A stretch of 64,000 nucleotides of DNA, taken from contig BQKZ01000002.1 of assembly GCA_036244855.1 (NCBI GenBank), positions 380,068 through 444,067 on the forward strand, given 5' to 3'. Shown here piece after piece: positions 1-12,217 of this stretch (positions are counted from its first letter, which is position 1; the number at the start of each line of letters is the position of its first letter). This DNA is from Temnopleurus reevesii. Its lineage: Eukaryota; Echinodermata; Echinoidea; Temnopleuroida; Temnopleuridae. A program made the position numbers and the translations under genes. Below the pieces are notes generated by a model, which saw only the letters and a list, made by a program, of their open reading frames with translations, was not told where the DNA came from and ran no database searches.

Positions 1-260
1 TGTGCAAGTTTGATGAAAATCAGGCAAGGGGTTTTGAAATGAGAGCCAAGGTTAAGTTTTCAGGTTAAGATTTCGGAAATTTGACCTCAGATGACCTTTG
101 ACCTCGATAATGACCCGAAAAATGCTCCACACTATTTGGGCTACCCAATGGACCTATTTGATGTTTGATGAAAATCGGGCAAGGGGTTTTTGATTTAGAG
201 CAATTCTAAATTGTTGACGACGTCGCCGTCGGAAAAAGCGGCACCTATGTCTCGATTCTG
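1..260. repeat. Dispersed repeat with internal 30-bp reiteration
   Basis: The phrase around AAGTTTGATGAAAATC and GGCAAGGGGTTTT occurs at about 7-35 and again at about 157-187. Between them is a run of TGACCTTTGACC-type motifs. It ends in a GC-rich stretch (220-290) with a CGACGTCGCCGTCGG core and TCTGCTACGCAGGCAAGAC. It looks like a multicopy interspersed element cut by the window edge. No coding sense was seen. Confidence 0.5.
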
Positions 261-3200
261 CTACGCAGGCAAGACAAAAAACTCTTCATGTAATTTTTAC
301 CAATATTTATGTTCTACTTTTCTCCCAAGAGGTCAACAATATTTGTTTGCAGGAGTATAGAATGCCTTCACCAATTCTGCATGTAAATTAGAAAGAATCA
401 TGTTGAACCTTTATCCCAAATTTGACTTATAAAGTGCTTAGAGATTTACATTAATATTAAGCACTATAAGCTTATAATAAAGCCTTTTTTGAAAATTGTA
501 TTTACAGAATGAATGTACATGTAGAGTTGTCCCCTTACTACATGATGTATATCACAGATTCTGCCAAGTCACCAACTCTCGGATTCTCACCAGAGCGTAA
601 AGCAGAAATTCACAACTCCAGTGTATTGAATTGATTGTCAGATTCAATTTACTGTCAGATTTTGCTTAATTTTTCCGTTTATTCCCCTCATATTTCTTCA
701 TTCACTGTTAGCATGACCCAGTGAATACTCTCTTGATTAATAAATCTTCGTCGAAATGAGAACTCATTAAACATGAATTTCCATATGTTTGTATCAATGG
801 CAAATTAATGAAAATTATGAATTTTAAAGAATGTGTACATGTAGCATCTTTTAAATTCTTCATATTGTTAACATGTATTGGTCACAAGAGCAAATCAATA
901 CAGTAATTCATCGATGCTAGGACTACCAGGTATTTGCAACTCGATGTGGTGAACAAGAAAAGAATTTGATGGTAATATTTGAAAGGCACAAATAATGAGA
1001 GGTACATCAGGTTCTGTAAAATTAAAAATATATAATCTAAATTTGTGCAAGTATTGACCATTATTCTACAGTGTATGTGTGTGTTTGTACACATCATTTT
1101 ACAAAGCTCTGCAATATGACATCTAGATTTAATGTACGCAGAATATGATGGCGATAGCACACGATGTACAGTACAATGGTAGTATGCATCTCGTGGTAGA
1201 CTGGTGTGATTGATATTTGAAATGGTATGTGGTTGGTATGCTGTGTGTGACAGTAGGAGCCCTGGAATGTGTGCATCATCCAAGGCACCCTGAGGTTTAT
1301 TGCATAGGAGCAGACGTACTGTACATGTGCATCTAAGATATCGGTATGATCAGTGAAGTCATGTAGAATACTGAGTAGACTGCCATATGGTTGGGTGTGA
1401 ACACACTGCAGGATGTTGCCTGAAATGATAGACAAATACTTTCCAAGCATTGGGCAAGTTCTCACCTATATCATTGAGCGTATTTATACCTGATACAGGA
1501 ACATAGGTAGGCCTACATATTTCAAGCTACAGGTACATGCAAATTTTGGTCTATGTACATGTACACATTTAACGAATGTATCATGATATTCCTTTTTGTT
1601 TATTTTACTTCATACAGAATATAATGATTTAATGGTCAAAATAAAATTTCATTGCAAATTAATGTTATGGTAATGAACCATTTGTAGGATAGTTCCTGAA
1701 AGACATGAACCCATAAATTTGTTTTAACCTTTAAATACCAGAGCTATGAGTGGGCTTTAATTTGAATTAAAACTTAAACAGTCACTTTTAATTCTTTTAC
1801 CAATAGTGGGTGTACATGTACATGTATGAATCACTTAATTCAGAAGCTAATTTCAAATTCATACCATACTTTTCCCCAAACTAACCGAATCACTATTGAC
1901 ACAAACTGATTATACTTTTATCAAAGATAATGTCTTCAACTCACTAGAGAAAAATTTCTTTTTCATATTTAATCCTTCCCCTTCCCCCAAATAATGTGTA
2001 TGCACATGAAAATCAATGCATCACAAAGACTGTCATCTCTACAATACCTAACAGTGAGGTATCAATTTGCTATCAGTATGAAACACATTAATACCATTAA
2101 TTAGGTATTATCCTTCAAACAAAATTTTCAAAATTCTATTATCAAGTAGCAATCATAATCATCAATCTATGACAATGGGTGACATCAGGGCTATTCATTT
2201 AAATTGGAAATATCATACATCAGTGGAACCTACATGGAGCTTTGTACTGCACAACTTTCACTATGTATTTGTACACTTGTTTTCAAATAATTGCAGATTA
2301 GATTTTCTGTTAAAGTGTACAATTTTGTTGGATTTAGTCAAACTGAACCATATCATACCACAATTTTAAAGTATCATATTAATTGCATCTTTAGTAAACC
2401 TTACTATTCAGCATCGGTGTCCAAGTTTGATGAAAGTTATGACAAATACAACATCAGCTGCAATGTGGTGGAAGTGGGTTCTGGCCAGTAGTGTTTACCA
2501 CAACAATACCTTCCATGGACAGGTTAATCAATATATTTTATAACCACACAGATGTACATTGTATAGCATAAAGCCTTGGTATATCATCAATATATGGCAT
2601 GGTCATACATTGAATTTTGCTTTATCTTTAAACTTTAAATCACCTTTGGCTTTAAACTTTTGAGACATGTTATGTACATGCAAAAATGTTAACATACATG
2701 TATGCAGGGCGCTACAAACCCACTTGCCCGCATGTCCAAAGCAACAAAATTTAGCTGTCAGGCAAGTAAATGAAATTGTCACTTGCTCAATGTGTCAAGT
2801 GACAGTTTTACAAAAGTTTTCCTCTATAATATGCAAATTGGCATTGGACATCAATTTTGGGCAAGATAATTTGTTTGGGCAAGTGATTTAAAATCCTAAT
2901 TGCCCGACAGGGCAACAGGTGAAAAAAAAATTATTGGAGCACCCTGCATATGTACATGTATTTTGTGAATAAAGTATACATAAATATCAGTCTAAAAGTT
3001 ATTTTATATGAACATCTTGCTTGGCTGAGTATTAAACAATTAGCAAAATAATTTCTTATAACGTTTAGGTCAGTTTGTAATTATAATCCATCCAAAGACA
3101 AAACAAAAGAAATGTTAAAGATTTTACAAAAAAATATTTAAGATACAAGAACATGTATGATCCAACATTGTAATTGTATACATGTACAACTGAGCTCTAT

Positions 3201-3938
3201 CTAGAACTACTGTGAGGCCTGCTTATGAAGAGCCAAAATGTACATATACCCACCAAAGAAAACCAGAGAAAAAACCCTAAAATTATTCACTACTTGCACC
3301 ATAATGTAAAGAACAAAGTTCACTTGGCTCATATTAATGCACAATAGTCAATGACATTAGTCTATTCCCTGAAATAAACGAATACACTGCACAATGTAAA
3401 AAAAATCTACATCTTTTATAAACAAAAGGCTAAATTGAACATTTTCGTTCATTCACTTTAGACTTTAAAAGTGGGCATGAATACAATCAGAACTATGTAC
3501 ATGCAGCCAACATTTGTGCACCAAGCAGCTGTAGCACACTATACCCTGTAGGTACTGCAAATGAGTCACATAATTAACACTTTCCTAAAATAGTGGGATC
3601 TCAATAGGGAAATTGACAAATTACCCACTCGTAAATAATTTTCCTTCATGAGAAAATGTGTAAAAATCAAACTTAAAAATGACAAAAGAGCTTTTAATGT
3701 ATGATTTAAGAGACTAAAAATCAGATAAAACCCCAAATAACATACAGTGTATGTTGTGGAGTTCAAGCAAATACTATCTGCTTTTATTATGAGCAGGAAA
3801 GAGCTTCACATTACCTAGAGGAAAACTGAACATCAGTAGGAAAACACAAACAGTATGAAGACCAAACTCACAAGATACAAAGCCTTAATAGTACATGTAA
3901 AGTATCTAATTGAAGCTTTTAACAGTAGCCAAACTTAC
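261..3938. other. PP1 intron 2 / flank without recognised exon
   Basis: AT-rich sequence lying downstream of PP1 exon 2 on the minus strand and therefore probably its second intron. I looked for the expected metal-site exon (GDIHGQ...) and did not see it. The only structure noted is the inverted-repeat element at 2705-2946. Confidence 0.5.
2705..2946 (+). mobile_element. Small terminal-inverted-repeat element, copy 1
   Basis: About 242 bp, beginning CAGGGCGCTA and ending in TGGAGCACCCTG, so the ends are near-perfect inverted repeats. Inside are several inverted TTGCCCG / CGGGCAA words and near the end TTGCCCGACAGGGCAA. There is no coding capacity. The same element in the opposite orientation is at 30,990-31,229. 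It resembles a non-autonomous DNA transposon (MITE); the family is unknown. Confidence 0.7.
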
Positions 3939-4067
3939 CGCATATTTTGAGAGGAGCTTCTAATTCTAATAGGATTGGTTGACTGAGGAATATTTCTCTT
4001 GACCTGACACATAGACCTCTTACTTCTGCTTCTGTCAGATTTACAGTTTTGTATGGTTTTCCTCTAG
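3939..4067 (-). CDS. PPP1C (beta-like): PP1 catalytic subunit coding exon 2
   Basis: The exon is 129 nt between an AG acceptor at 4069-4068 and a GT donor at 3938-3937. The segment [19 protein letters not shown] is the invariant PP1 stretch just before the catalytic metal-binding motif. Its phase fits exon 1. Confidence 0.9.
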
Positions 4068-7000
4068 CTGTTAGGAAAAAGGTAAAATAAAAAATACACA
4101 TTTATAAGAGCGTTCACATACAAATAATTCAATATTAATGATTCAGGAATAGAGATTCCTCAGACATACAAACAGTTGTAGCAAAAAATGAGTGATGTTT
4201 ATTTCTTCCGACTTTCTACATGTTTTTATTGTCGTGTATATAGAACATTGCCCACTTCAAAAATATGGATGTGCCTGATACAACATACATACACTCATAA
4301 TATACATGTATGTAGCACAAACATGATTATGATATATGTAAACACACTCATACAATATGTAGTTCCTATCCTTTAAAGAAATAGATTTAATAACAAAACA
4401 AACAGAGCTCTTGTATAAAAGTGAGTCCTTGAACAGCTCAGCTGCCTCAGCATTATGACATACAATGTGAGTCAAGTTGTTTGGCAATCAAAAGTTGATT
4501 AAGGGTGCTAAAGAAGATATCTGAACCAGGCATACAAGCAAGATCACAAACAGAATTGAATAAATGGACAGGAATTTTCATAACTTGACACTAACAAATA
4601 TCAACAAATAAGGGCAATTTAATCAGAAAGCGGCTTGAATACAAAAGCTGATCTTTTGAAAATTCAGCGCTGAAAGATTGAAATTTCCCATCATCTGAGT
4701 GCTTGAACAATTTACTCTTTTTAATCAAAGTTACAGAACCCTTGGGCTTTAATTTATTTGGGTCAACATTGTACATGTAAATACTGTAGGATAAGGAAAC
4801 TGGGCTTGGATGTCGAGATGCGTAACAAAAAATACATGATAAATTGTCAAGTTTGTCCATCAAATTTTGCAACAATTATGCATCAACTAACAACACAATA
4901 TATATATCATGAACATCAGCAAATAGCAAATTAACACGAGGTGCTTGCACGGTTCGGACCGCTCTAAACTTCTACATGTTCTACGGTGTGCTAAGTGCTT
5001 TCGCACGGGGGTAGCGTAGTGGGTGGAGCGATCGGTGGTATTGTCCGCGGAGTGTGAGTTCGCGTTCATTTTATACAAAAGCATGTTTGGGGAGAGCGAT
5101 GCTGCGATGACGGGGGAGGGGGAGGGAGATGGCACAAATAATTTTTCACCTTGCTTAAATTTAAATATTGAGCAGACCTAGATTGATTCATGTCATGCTC
5201 ATCACTCTCTTCCCCCAAAGTTATTAGGAATGCAAAACTACACAAGCGGGTAGATCTGCTAGTTTTGAAGAAATTCATAAAAGTTTGATGGCATCTTGTA
5301 AAAAAAAAAAATCGCAAATCCCCTGTCCTGATACCATAACTGTCAGGTCACCCAAAGAATACAGTGTAGGTAAAAAATGAATTCAATCTCTCCGTACAGC
5401 AACATGGGGCGGGTGTTGCCGGTCACCTGCCTTGTGATTCGAGCCTCCACAGGGATTGTGTTGAAGCGTACGTGCGCTTATTAATGCGCGCATTTAACTT
5501 ATGTGCGCGCCATAGACAAACTGCATGAGGCTTGGGTGCCGGTGACACCTTCCATGTCGGGTACTGGTTCCAATACGGTATTCAAAAACTTGGTGGAAAA
5601 ATAAATTTTAAAGCTAACGTTACAATTATGGTTAGAGCTAGGATTAGGATGCTATCGAAAATAAATCAACTCTTTTCTCAGAAATTTATTGAAAGTCAAC
5701 TGATTTTGGCCTTAAAAAGTGTTAACTTATACTTTGCAAAGATTTCTTGGTTGCATCTGATGCGAATATATCATTACTGCCACACAAGACATTGGTTTGT
5801 ATATATGGTGGTGTGTTCATATTTCGCGCAAGTCTAAACTTCCTCCATCATGTCCATTGAGAAAATTTACAACGAAATGATAGCCTGCGCATTTCACTTT
5901 TACTGGGGCCAATGAAAAACTGTTCCCTGACATGCCTGATTGTGGAACATTCATCTGAAGAACAAGAAAAATATTGATAGGAGAATCTTGAGATGGGGAC
6001 AATTATTAACATAAAAAATGGAATGTCAAAAATTCTAATTACGTTTTAGAAAATGTAGTCCCTGAAATAAACAAAAATTTTAGGAATTCTTATGACTTTA
6101 TATTTTAGCTCTGTCGTTCATCAAACTTCATATCTATCTAGCCTATATCCTGCAAAGTGTGAACAGGAAAATGTTCATTGTGTCAAGTAACAAAGTGAAA
6201 AATTTTGGCTGCCACTGAGCTAAACTTGGCAGGCATAAAAATGCACACAGAAATACATGCAAAATGAGTGGTATTTGTTGTTTTGGCCTGAGCAATTCAA
6301 CTCTAACCTCTGCAGTGTAGGCTACTGTATCATAGACCGATAAAACGGGTCTATTTCGATCAGGATTTGCTTCGCTGAGGCTATCGCCTGGCTACGCATC
6401 CTTCCTCAATAGACCGTTAACGCCGCTAGAGACGCCTGTGATGAAGATAAAAAATGGTGGTCGCTACCAAAAATCACGATAAAAACACGGATTTTAATTA
6501 TTTCTTTTGGAAACCTTCAAGGTAATCTTAAAGAATATATCTTTTTTAATCGTATTCATAGTTAACTGTATATCATAGAGACGTAAATTAGCGTATTTTC
6601 GTGAGGGTGCGCGGCAGCACCCTTTCTCCCATAGACGCTGTGTATTGTAGCTTCAACAACCTACACTACACGCTGAATTGGGGCGTTTTCTGACTCTCTG
6701 GAGGGGGCACCACCAAAAGTCAGAAATCGTTTAAAAAAAACCTCCGAGAGTCAGATTTTTCTGTCTAACTGTATCACTGACGTATGTGGATGTATGGTAG
6801 GGGCTTCCTCCTCTGCGTCAGGTCCCTCATCTGCGCCTCATTGACATACGCGATGTAACTCGCGCGCTCGGTGAAATCAAGACTTTTCTTGAAAATCTTC
6901 AACTGCGTGTAAAGTGAATGGGATGCAGGGAAGGGACCCAAATATTTTGAACGACAAAAATGAGAGGGGTGTATATATTTCATCTAAAATGATATTGTTC

Positions 7001-7453
7001 CTGGTCAGATTTTGCTGAGATATTTCTCACATATAATCTTTAGGATATTTGTGATGATATCAGATTAAAATTGAATTGGATATTCATTGCTTCATGCTTT
7101 TTTCAAGCTGAAAGTTTAGGTGCGCAGACGTGCGACCTCCCATCAAACAGCTCAGCAGTGTCTGTGTGGAGCGCTGCCGCAGAAATGCCCTGCACTCTGG
7201 CTGTGTGAGTGCAACGTTAACGCAATGTCAATGCAATGGCAACGGAAAACGAACGGGGCGAAACTGTGCAGCCGCTTCCTGGTTTACCAAAAGTAAATTA
7301 TAGTTTGAAACTCATTACTAGTTCTCAGGAAACTATAGAAATAACATACAAATTTACACCTCATTATTCACCATACAAGAAAAATGTAAAAATTACAATA
7401 CCTTCGAGGAGACGAGTAAGTATGCTATCAATATCTAATTCCAAATCCGCCAT
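3939..7453 (-). CDS. PPP1C (beta-like): Protein phosphatase 1 catalytic subunit, first two coding exons (partial)
   Basis: Ser/Thr phosphatase PP1 catalytic subunit, a metal-dependent enzyme that works with regulatory subunits in cytosol and nucleus. Exon 1 (7453 down to 7402) starts at an ATG and encodes 17 residues, [17 protein letters not shown], ending one base into a codon before GT. Exon 2 (4067-3939) follows an AG acceptor in matching phase and encodes about 43 residues, including [24 protein letters not shown] and APLKICG. The last stretch leads directly into the metal-binding GDIHG motif of PP1, which must start the next exon. That exon was not found in bases 1-3938, so the gene runs off the left edge. 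TRLLE and TEAEVRG resemble the beta/delta isoform more than alpha, but the segment between them is divergent. The 3.3-kb intron 4068-7401 holds only repeats. Transcription diverges from CFAP70. Confidence 0.87.
5009..5070 (+). repeat. tRNA-like SINE fragment
   Basis: A GC-rich island in AT-rich intron. TAGCGTAGTGG at 5,012-5,022 fits an A-box (TRGYNNANNNG). GAGTTCGCGTT at 5,056 resembles a B-box with one mismatch. The spacing is about right for a tRNA-derived promoter. No cloverleaf could be drawn, so it is called a SINE relic and not a tRNA gene. Confidence 0.35.
5403..5580 (+). repeat. Dispersed GC-rich repeat, copy 1
   Basis: A 178-bp segment repeated in the same orientation at 11,774-11,952 at roughly 80% identity by eye. 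Shared landmarks include GGGATTGTG, GAAGCGTACGTGCGCTTATT and CATAGACAAACTGCATGAGG. The ends are imperfect inverted repeats (CATGG...GGTGT...CACC). It lies in PP1 intron 1. Confidence 0.7.
6300..6430. repeat. Probable dispersed repeat
   Basis: A moderately GC-rich patch with paired words ATAGACCG...AATAGACCG and TTCGCTGAGGC...CTGGCTACGC, suggesting an interspersed element in PP1 intron 1. No second copy is in the window. Confidence 0.25.
6688..6757. repeat. Short inverted repeat
   Basis: CTGACTCTCTGGAGG and CCTCCGAGAGTCAG pair over about 14 bp around a 40-bp loop. It could be a fold-back relic; no function is inferred. Confidence 0.5.
7402..7453 (-). CDS. PPP1C (beta-like): PP1 catalytic subunit coding exon 1
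   Basis: Start codon at 7453-7451, then 16 further codons and one extra base before the GT donor at 7401-7400. The residues [11 protein letters not shown] match the alpha-helical N-terminus shared by PP1 isoforms. The split codon joins to exon 2 as Ala. Confidence 0.85.
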
Positions 7454-10366
7454 GATTACAAACTGTGTGCCGGTGAGAGATTTATCGATCGCCGATCAAC
7501 CGCTATATCACGTAGGCCTTAGCCTGGTACTGACTGGATGAGGAGAATATTTGGTCACTGGGCAGAATCCTCAAAATCTGTGCTCATAGAAAGGGTACAG
7601 AAATTATTAATTTACATTTACTCAGTCATTATCAAATCATATTCTTAATGTTTATCACGAATTACTTTAGTCAATATCAACCAACTTCTGCTCAGATATC
7701 GATACCCTAAATGGATCAAGACCATGACGTCATAGGTAAGGGAATTTCCTTATTTGGAAAGTGCACCCCAGTAGGGAGGTTTTCAGGACATACCACTCCC
7801 TCAAAGAAAGATAAATAAATTGGATTTTGATAAATGATTGCTAGAGACAGTCTAAACAAAACAATTATACGTTGTCCCAACAGAGAAACCCTGCTCAAAG
7901 ACATTGAAAACAATGAATGTCTGTATTCAATGTCCACTTCATAAACTGCCTGATCGGGCTCTCGAAAAGAGGGGTTTCCCCGAATTCCCTGTTTTGACTC
8001 GCTATCGCGTGTCATGCAATTACAGAAAAACTCGCAGATCATATTGAACTCATGCGACACTCTCGACGGATAATGCTAAACATTCTTTTGTGCGCGAAAT
8101 ATGTGAAAACGTGGAGAACTGTAACTTTAACAGATTATATAAAAAAAAATATAAAAAAACCCTTCAAGAACAGTGCTCAAACTATCAGCATTACACCTCA
8201 TTACGTACACGAACATCGAAAGTCCAAAGAATAGAACAAGTCAAACTTTTCCTATTGCCTTCTCAATTTTCAAAAGTTTGTCGGTAGAGAAAGTTACGAA
8301 TACTTGAATACTTGAATATATAGTTCAACTGCATTAGTGAATGTTACTTTAGTAAATTAGAAAAAAAATCTATAAAGAAGAAGAGCTTTATATTTTGATG
8401 TACATATGATGTACAGATTTTGATGTACATACTGAACAATAATAATGAATAATAAGATATATTGAAATTTACGTATTAACAGATAGGGAACATTAATCAT
8501 GCATGTAAGAAACTCATTGATTTTTTTTTACCTACATTGTTATTTCTAATTATGATACAATTATGTGAACGTACTGTCGTGAATTAAAATTACAATTTAT
8601 TTTTGTTTTATTATTTTGATTTTATTTTATTGTTTTGACAGCTTTTTTATATTGACTTAAACTATGCTATTCATTTTCTGTTTTTTTGTAAGATTTCTGT
8701 CATCAGAAAAATCCAAAGTGAGAATTCTAGAAATATTCAAATATATGAAAAAATGTAATCAGAACAAAATGTTGGCTCTAATATGTCGATGACGTTTAAA
8801 TGAATAAATTCCAAATTCCAAATTCCAAATAAATCGTTATTATGCCTGGCATGTGAACAATATAAACATCGATATGAAATAATATATTTGATAATATCTA
8901 GAAATATAAATCATTGATCGCATTTGCATCCGTGCCACTAGAAAACATCTTAGCGTTAAAGGAGACAACAACAATAGTGATGAATTATAATTGCAGAGAA
9001 GTGCAAAACATACCGTAATTATAATGTGCCCAAATAATACCAATTTGCACGAAAAACCATTGTTAGATTAAAAATATCTTCACTCAATCTTTTTTTTTTA
9101 ATAATAATAATAATAGATGCAATTTATATAGCGCACGTATCCACTCTGCGGAGTGCTCAAAGCGCTTTACATCTGTTGTCTGATTTTTCTCTTTTTAATC
9201 AAGTCATTTTTTTTAAATGGCAGATCCAGTCAACATACGTGTATACTAGGAGGAATGAGGGGGGGGGGGGGCGGCAGTGGCCGGTCGTCTAATTTGCGCC
9301 GTCGTCGGTCGCTGGCCCCGATCTCTTTGTAAAGATCAGTCGGCGGTATTTTTTTTTGCACCACCCCTTGTCGTTAGGATGGATGATTCAAAGTGATTTT
9401 TTTTTTATTACTTTATTATATTTTTTGGCTTGATGGGATGGTCAGTAGCGGGAAGATATTTAATTGCCGCAACCCCTTTATTGGTCAATCCTGGAATCGC
9501 CTGGCTCAAAGACATGCATGGCACACTTTTACTAGGGTGGAGACGTTCATCGGTTGGGGATACACGTTATTAATACATGACTTTATTAACAACAAATAAT
9601 GATAACAATAAAGCTGGAAGTAAAATAACTACTTTTTTTATCGATCAAGCAAATAGACAAAAAGAAAGAAAGAATATTTTTACTTAGCATCATATATTAA
9701 TTTACTTATGACACATTCTGAAGCATGGTTGACTGTGATTGCCCCCCCCCCCCCAAAGAAAAAGAGAATGTGGAGTTTTAATGGATAAGTATTATGAACA
9801 ATTTATATTCAGAAAATTGTGAAATTCGTATCCGAATTTAGAAATAAAAAAATATGTATCATTTTCCTATTACGCCTAAAAGTGATTCAAATAGTCAACA
9901 TTATAAAGAATCGTGCGTTTATGTTACTATATAGGATAGAAAACATACTGCTAACTTTGCATCATTTTGACCTAAAGTTTTGTACCCCTATTACCAGACT
10001 ATGAACATATGGGCTATAGCCCCCAAGCACACCCTCCAGTATGAGCATGATGAATAAAGATGGAGGGTCATTTAATATGAAAAAAATATTGCATCAAATG
10101 ATAATTAAAAATTAAATAGATCAAATCATGACAAAAGAGTTGATTTTTTTTGGTAAACAAAAGCAAACGGTGTAAACAGAAATTCCTCAATCATGCCCGC
10201 ATACGGGCCGAGGNGGGGGGGGGGATGTACGTGGAGAGGTTGGTAGGGCGCGCAATGTCAAGGGGTCAGTATTCCATTAGAAAAAAATATGCAGCCCATC
10301 CATTCTCATGCACTTGCTGAAATTATATAGAATTGTGAGATTTTTTATTTCAATTCTTAATTAGTC
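7454..10366. other. Intergenic region between divergent PP1 and CFAP70
   Basis: This is 2.9 kb holding the PP1 promoter side (just above 7,453) and sequence up to the CFAP70 promoter. Visible content is AT-rich filler, a common invertebrate repeat at 9105-9180, a G-run near 9,260 and an ambiguous N at 10,214 beside another G-run. No convincing gene was seen on either strand. Confidence 0.5.
9105..9180. repeat. Interspersed repeat with TATATAGCGC / CAAAGCGCTTTACA
   Basis: The segment ATTTATATAGCGCACG followed by GTGCTCAAAGCGCTTTACAT is of a type I associate with abundant short repeats of marine invertebrate genomes. AGCGC and GCGCT make a weak inverted repeat. Only one copy is in the window. 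Confidence 0.45.
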
Positions 10367-10400
10367 TGCGCATGCGCACACGGGACATTACTATGGAAAC
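10367..10400 (+). promoter_or_regulatory. Candidate CFAP70 promoter: NRF1 site plus RFX X-box
   Basis: TGCGCATGCGCA at 10,367-10,378 is a perfect palindromic NRF1 site (YGCGCAYGCGCR). ATTACTATGGAAAC at 10,387-10,400 fits the nematode RFX/DAF-19 X-box consensus RYYNYYATRRNRAC at every position. RFX factors drive ciliary genes, which agrees with CFAP70 beginning just downstream. The sites lie 8 bp apart in a locally GC-rich patch. Confidence 0.6.
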
Positions 10401-10439
10401 TTGGCCAAGCCGTCGATAGTTCCCGGCGAGATTCGCAAG
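10400..10439 (+). other. CFAP70: Probable CFAP70 non-coding exon 1
   Basis: Coding exon 1 is preceded by an AG acceptor at 12187-12188, so the transcript should have an upstream exon. The best donor near the promoter motifs is CAAG|gtaaac after 10,439, giving an intron of 1,749 bp. The transcription start is not visible; 10,400 is only a nominal left edge. Confidence 0.45.
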
Positions 10440-11325
10440 GTAAACCATCTAGTTTTCAGAGAACCGGTCATCATATACAACATTTTCAGGTAGAAAAGAA
10501 ACAAACTTTTACAGATAGTATATGTCGATTCATAGATTATATAAATTACCGTGTACATGACCGTTCCTTAGGGACCTTTCGTCTCGACGACTCATTCTAA
10601 TTTAAGTCGACTCAGTCCCACTCGTGTGTTTTTGTGTATGCGTGTAACTTCAGTCGGTAAAAATCATGTTATATATTATTATTCTCATTAGTCTATGATA
10701 TTTTTCCCATTTCCATCATTATTTGATGGCTAAGCTTGCAAAGATTAGAGCTGGAAGATCTAGTCCGCTTTAGCAATTTTAGACATAGGACCTAGAAGGA
10801 ACACTTTACTTTAATGTCAATTGTCGGTTCTGTTTTAAATTATGGTCCGCTCATATAAAGGCACGCGTAATAAAAAGGCACGCATTCAAAATGCGCGTTT
10901 TATCTATGGCAAATACGCGCTAGAAAAACTCTGTGGCTTGTCTATGCATGGGACTAAGGAAGCCTTTGCGAACGTAAAATTTTGCTAGTGCAGTCAAGAC
11001 TTGGACACAAAATCGTTAGTTTTCTTTAATGGTTTTATACTATTTCATATTAATCTCTAGAATTTTTATGACATTAGGAAGTAGAAAATATAGCAATAAA
11101 AGTTCATTATTATTGTTTATTTGATCGGCAAAAGAGCAGTGCGTGCGTTTAAATGTGTTCCAAAAACTAATACAGTTTGGAAGACGTCGGAAACTGTTCC
11201 TCGTAGACGATTGTTTTGCTTTTTTCTGTTAAATATTTATATCTTCATAATCTTCAGAATATTCTCCTTCGAGTGATACCAGATTCAGTGATTGAATGAT
11301 ATATTTTACTGTTTTATATTTGCTC

Positions 11326-11449
11326 AGAAATAAGGTGCGTGCCTTTATAGACTTCCATCATAAAAATAAAAAGTTGCTAAACAAAACAAACATAAAATCT
11401 TTAAATTAGTTTGATGATAACAGTCCATGATGGCACGCACCTTATTTCT
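11326..11449. repeat. Fold-back element with 18-bp perfect inverted ends
   Basis: AGAAATAAGGTGCGTGCC at 11,326-11,343 is exactly reverse-complemented at 11,432-11,449. The 88-bp interior is AT-rich and non-coding. It lies in the CFAP70 5' UTR intron and is probably a miniature inverted-repeat element. Confidence 0.65.
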
Positions 11450-11773
11450 ACGTGCATGCGAAACAATAGAATTGTCATTTAATTACAACATTTAATTATG
11501 AAGCTTGCCAAGCGAATAAGGTATTTCTGAAATTGAAAATTTCATTTTCATTTATTAATATTAGATAGGCCTAAGCCTTAGGCTATATGACTACTGTATG
11601 AGCACCAGTTTCCGGCCGCTTAAGCAGTTTTGCTCTTCCACAAGTCACAAGATCCAGCATTTCAAGTTTATTTTTAGATCATAATTTAGCCGAAATTCTG
11701 GGCTTTTAATTGATGTGCATAACTTAATGAATGGCACCCGTATATTCGCGCAGCAATCAGCGATCGCCAAGCG

Positions 11774-11952
11774 ACATGGGGCGGGTGTTTCCGGCCACCT
11801 GCCTGGTGATTTGAGCCTCCATAGGGATTGTGGTGAAGCGTACGTGCGCTTATTTGGGCGCGCATTTAAACTAAGTGCGTGCCATAGACAAACTGCATGA
11901 GGTTTGGTGGCCGGTTACACCACCATGGCCGGAAACCGGTCCTCTTACGGTA
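11774..11952 (+). repeat. Dispersed GC-rich repeat, copy 2
   Basis: Direct copy of 5403-5580, lying in the intron between the putative CFAP70 exon 1 and the coding start. Its terminal inverted repeat is clearer here: TTTCCGGCCACC near the start against GGTGGCCGG near the end. Confidence 0.7.
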
Positions 11953-12217
11953 TGTCTATGTGAATCAATTAAAAAAAAAAGGATTAGGAAAATCTGATCT
12001 AAAAAGTAAAAGACTTGGGTGCTGGTGATATTTTGAGGCCCTTTTTAATACACAGTAAGTCCCGTACACAGTGGTGGTAATTTTTGTTACTGCAATTATT
12101 CACATGTTGTACTGAAAGATTAATAAAATTTGCCATTGATTTGCAATTTTAGTAATTTTGATATTTCTTCTCTTTACTATCATTTCAGTTTGAAGAATTA
12201 CTCTTTCTGCCATCACC

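Noticed and set aside
882..1465. Two overlapping minus-strand frames of 120-130 codons
   Set aside because: They overlap each other in different frames and have His/Tyr/Cys-rich random composition, no splice logic and no PP1 similarity.
5009..5070. Functional tRNA gene
   Set aside because: The A-box and B-box-like words are present, but no acceptor stem or anticodon arm could be folded; kept only as a SINE-like fragment.
7236..7541. 101-codon plus-strand open frame overlapping PP1 exon 1
   Set aside because: It is antisense to the PP1 start exon and has no recognisable domain; the minus strand gives an exact PP1 N-terminus with a valid donor.
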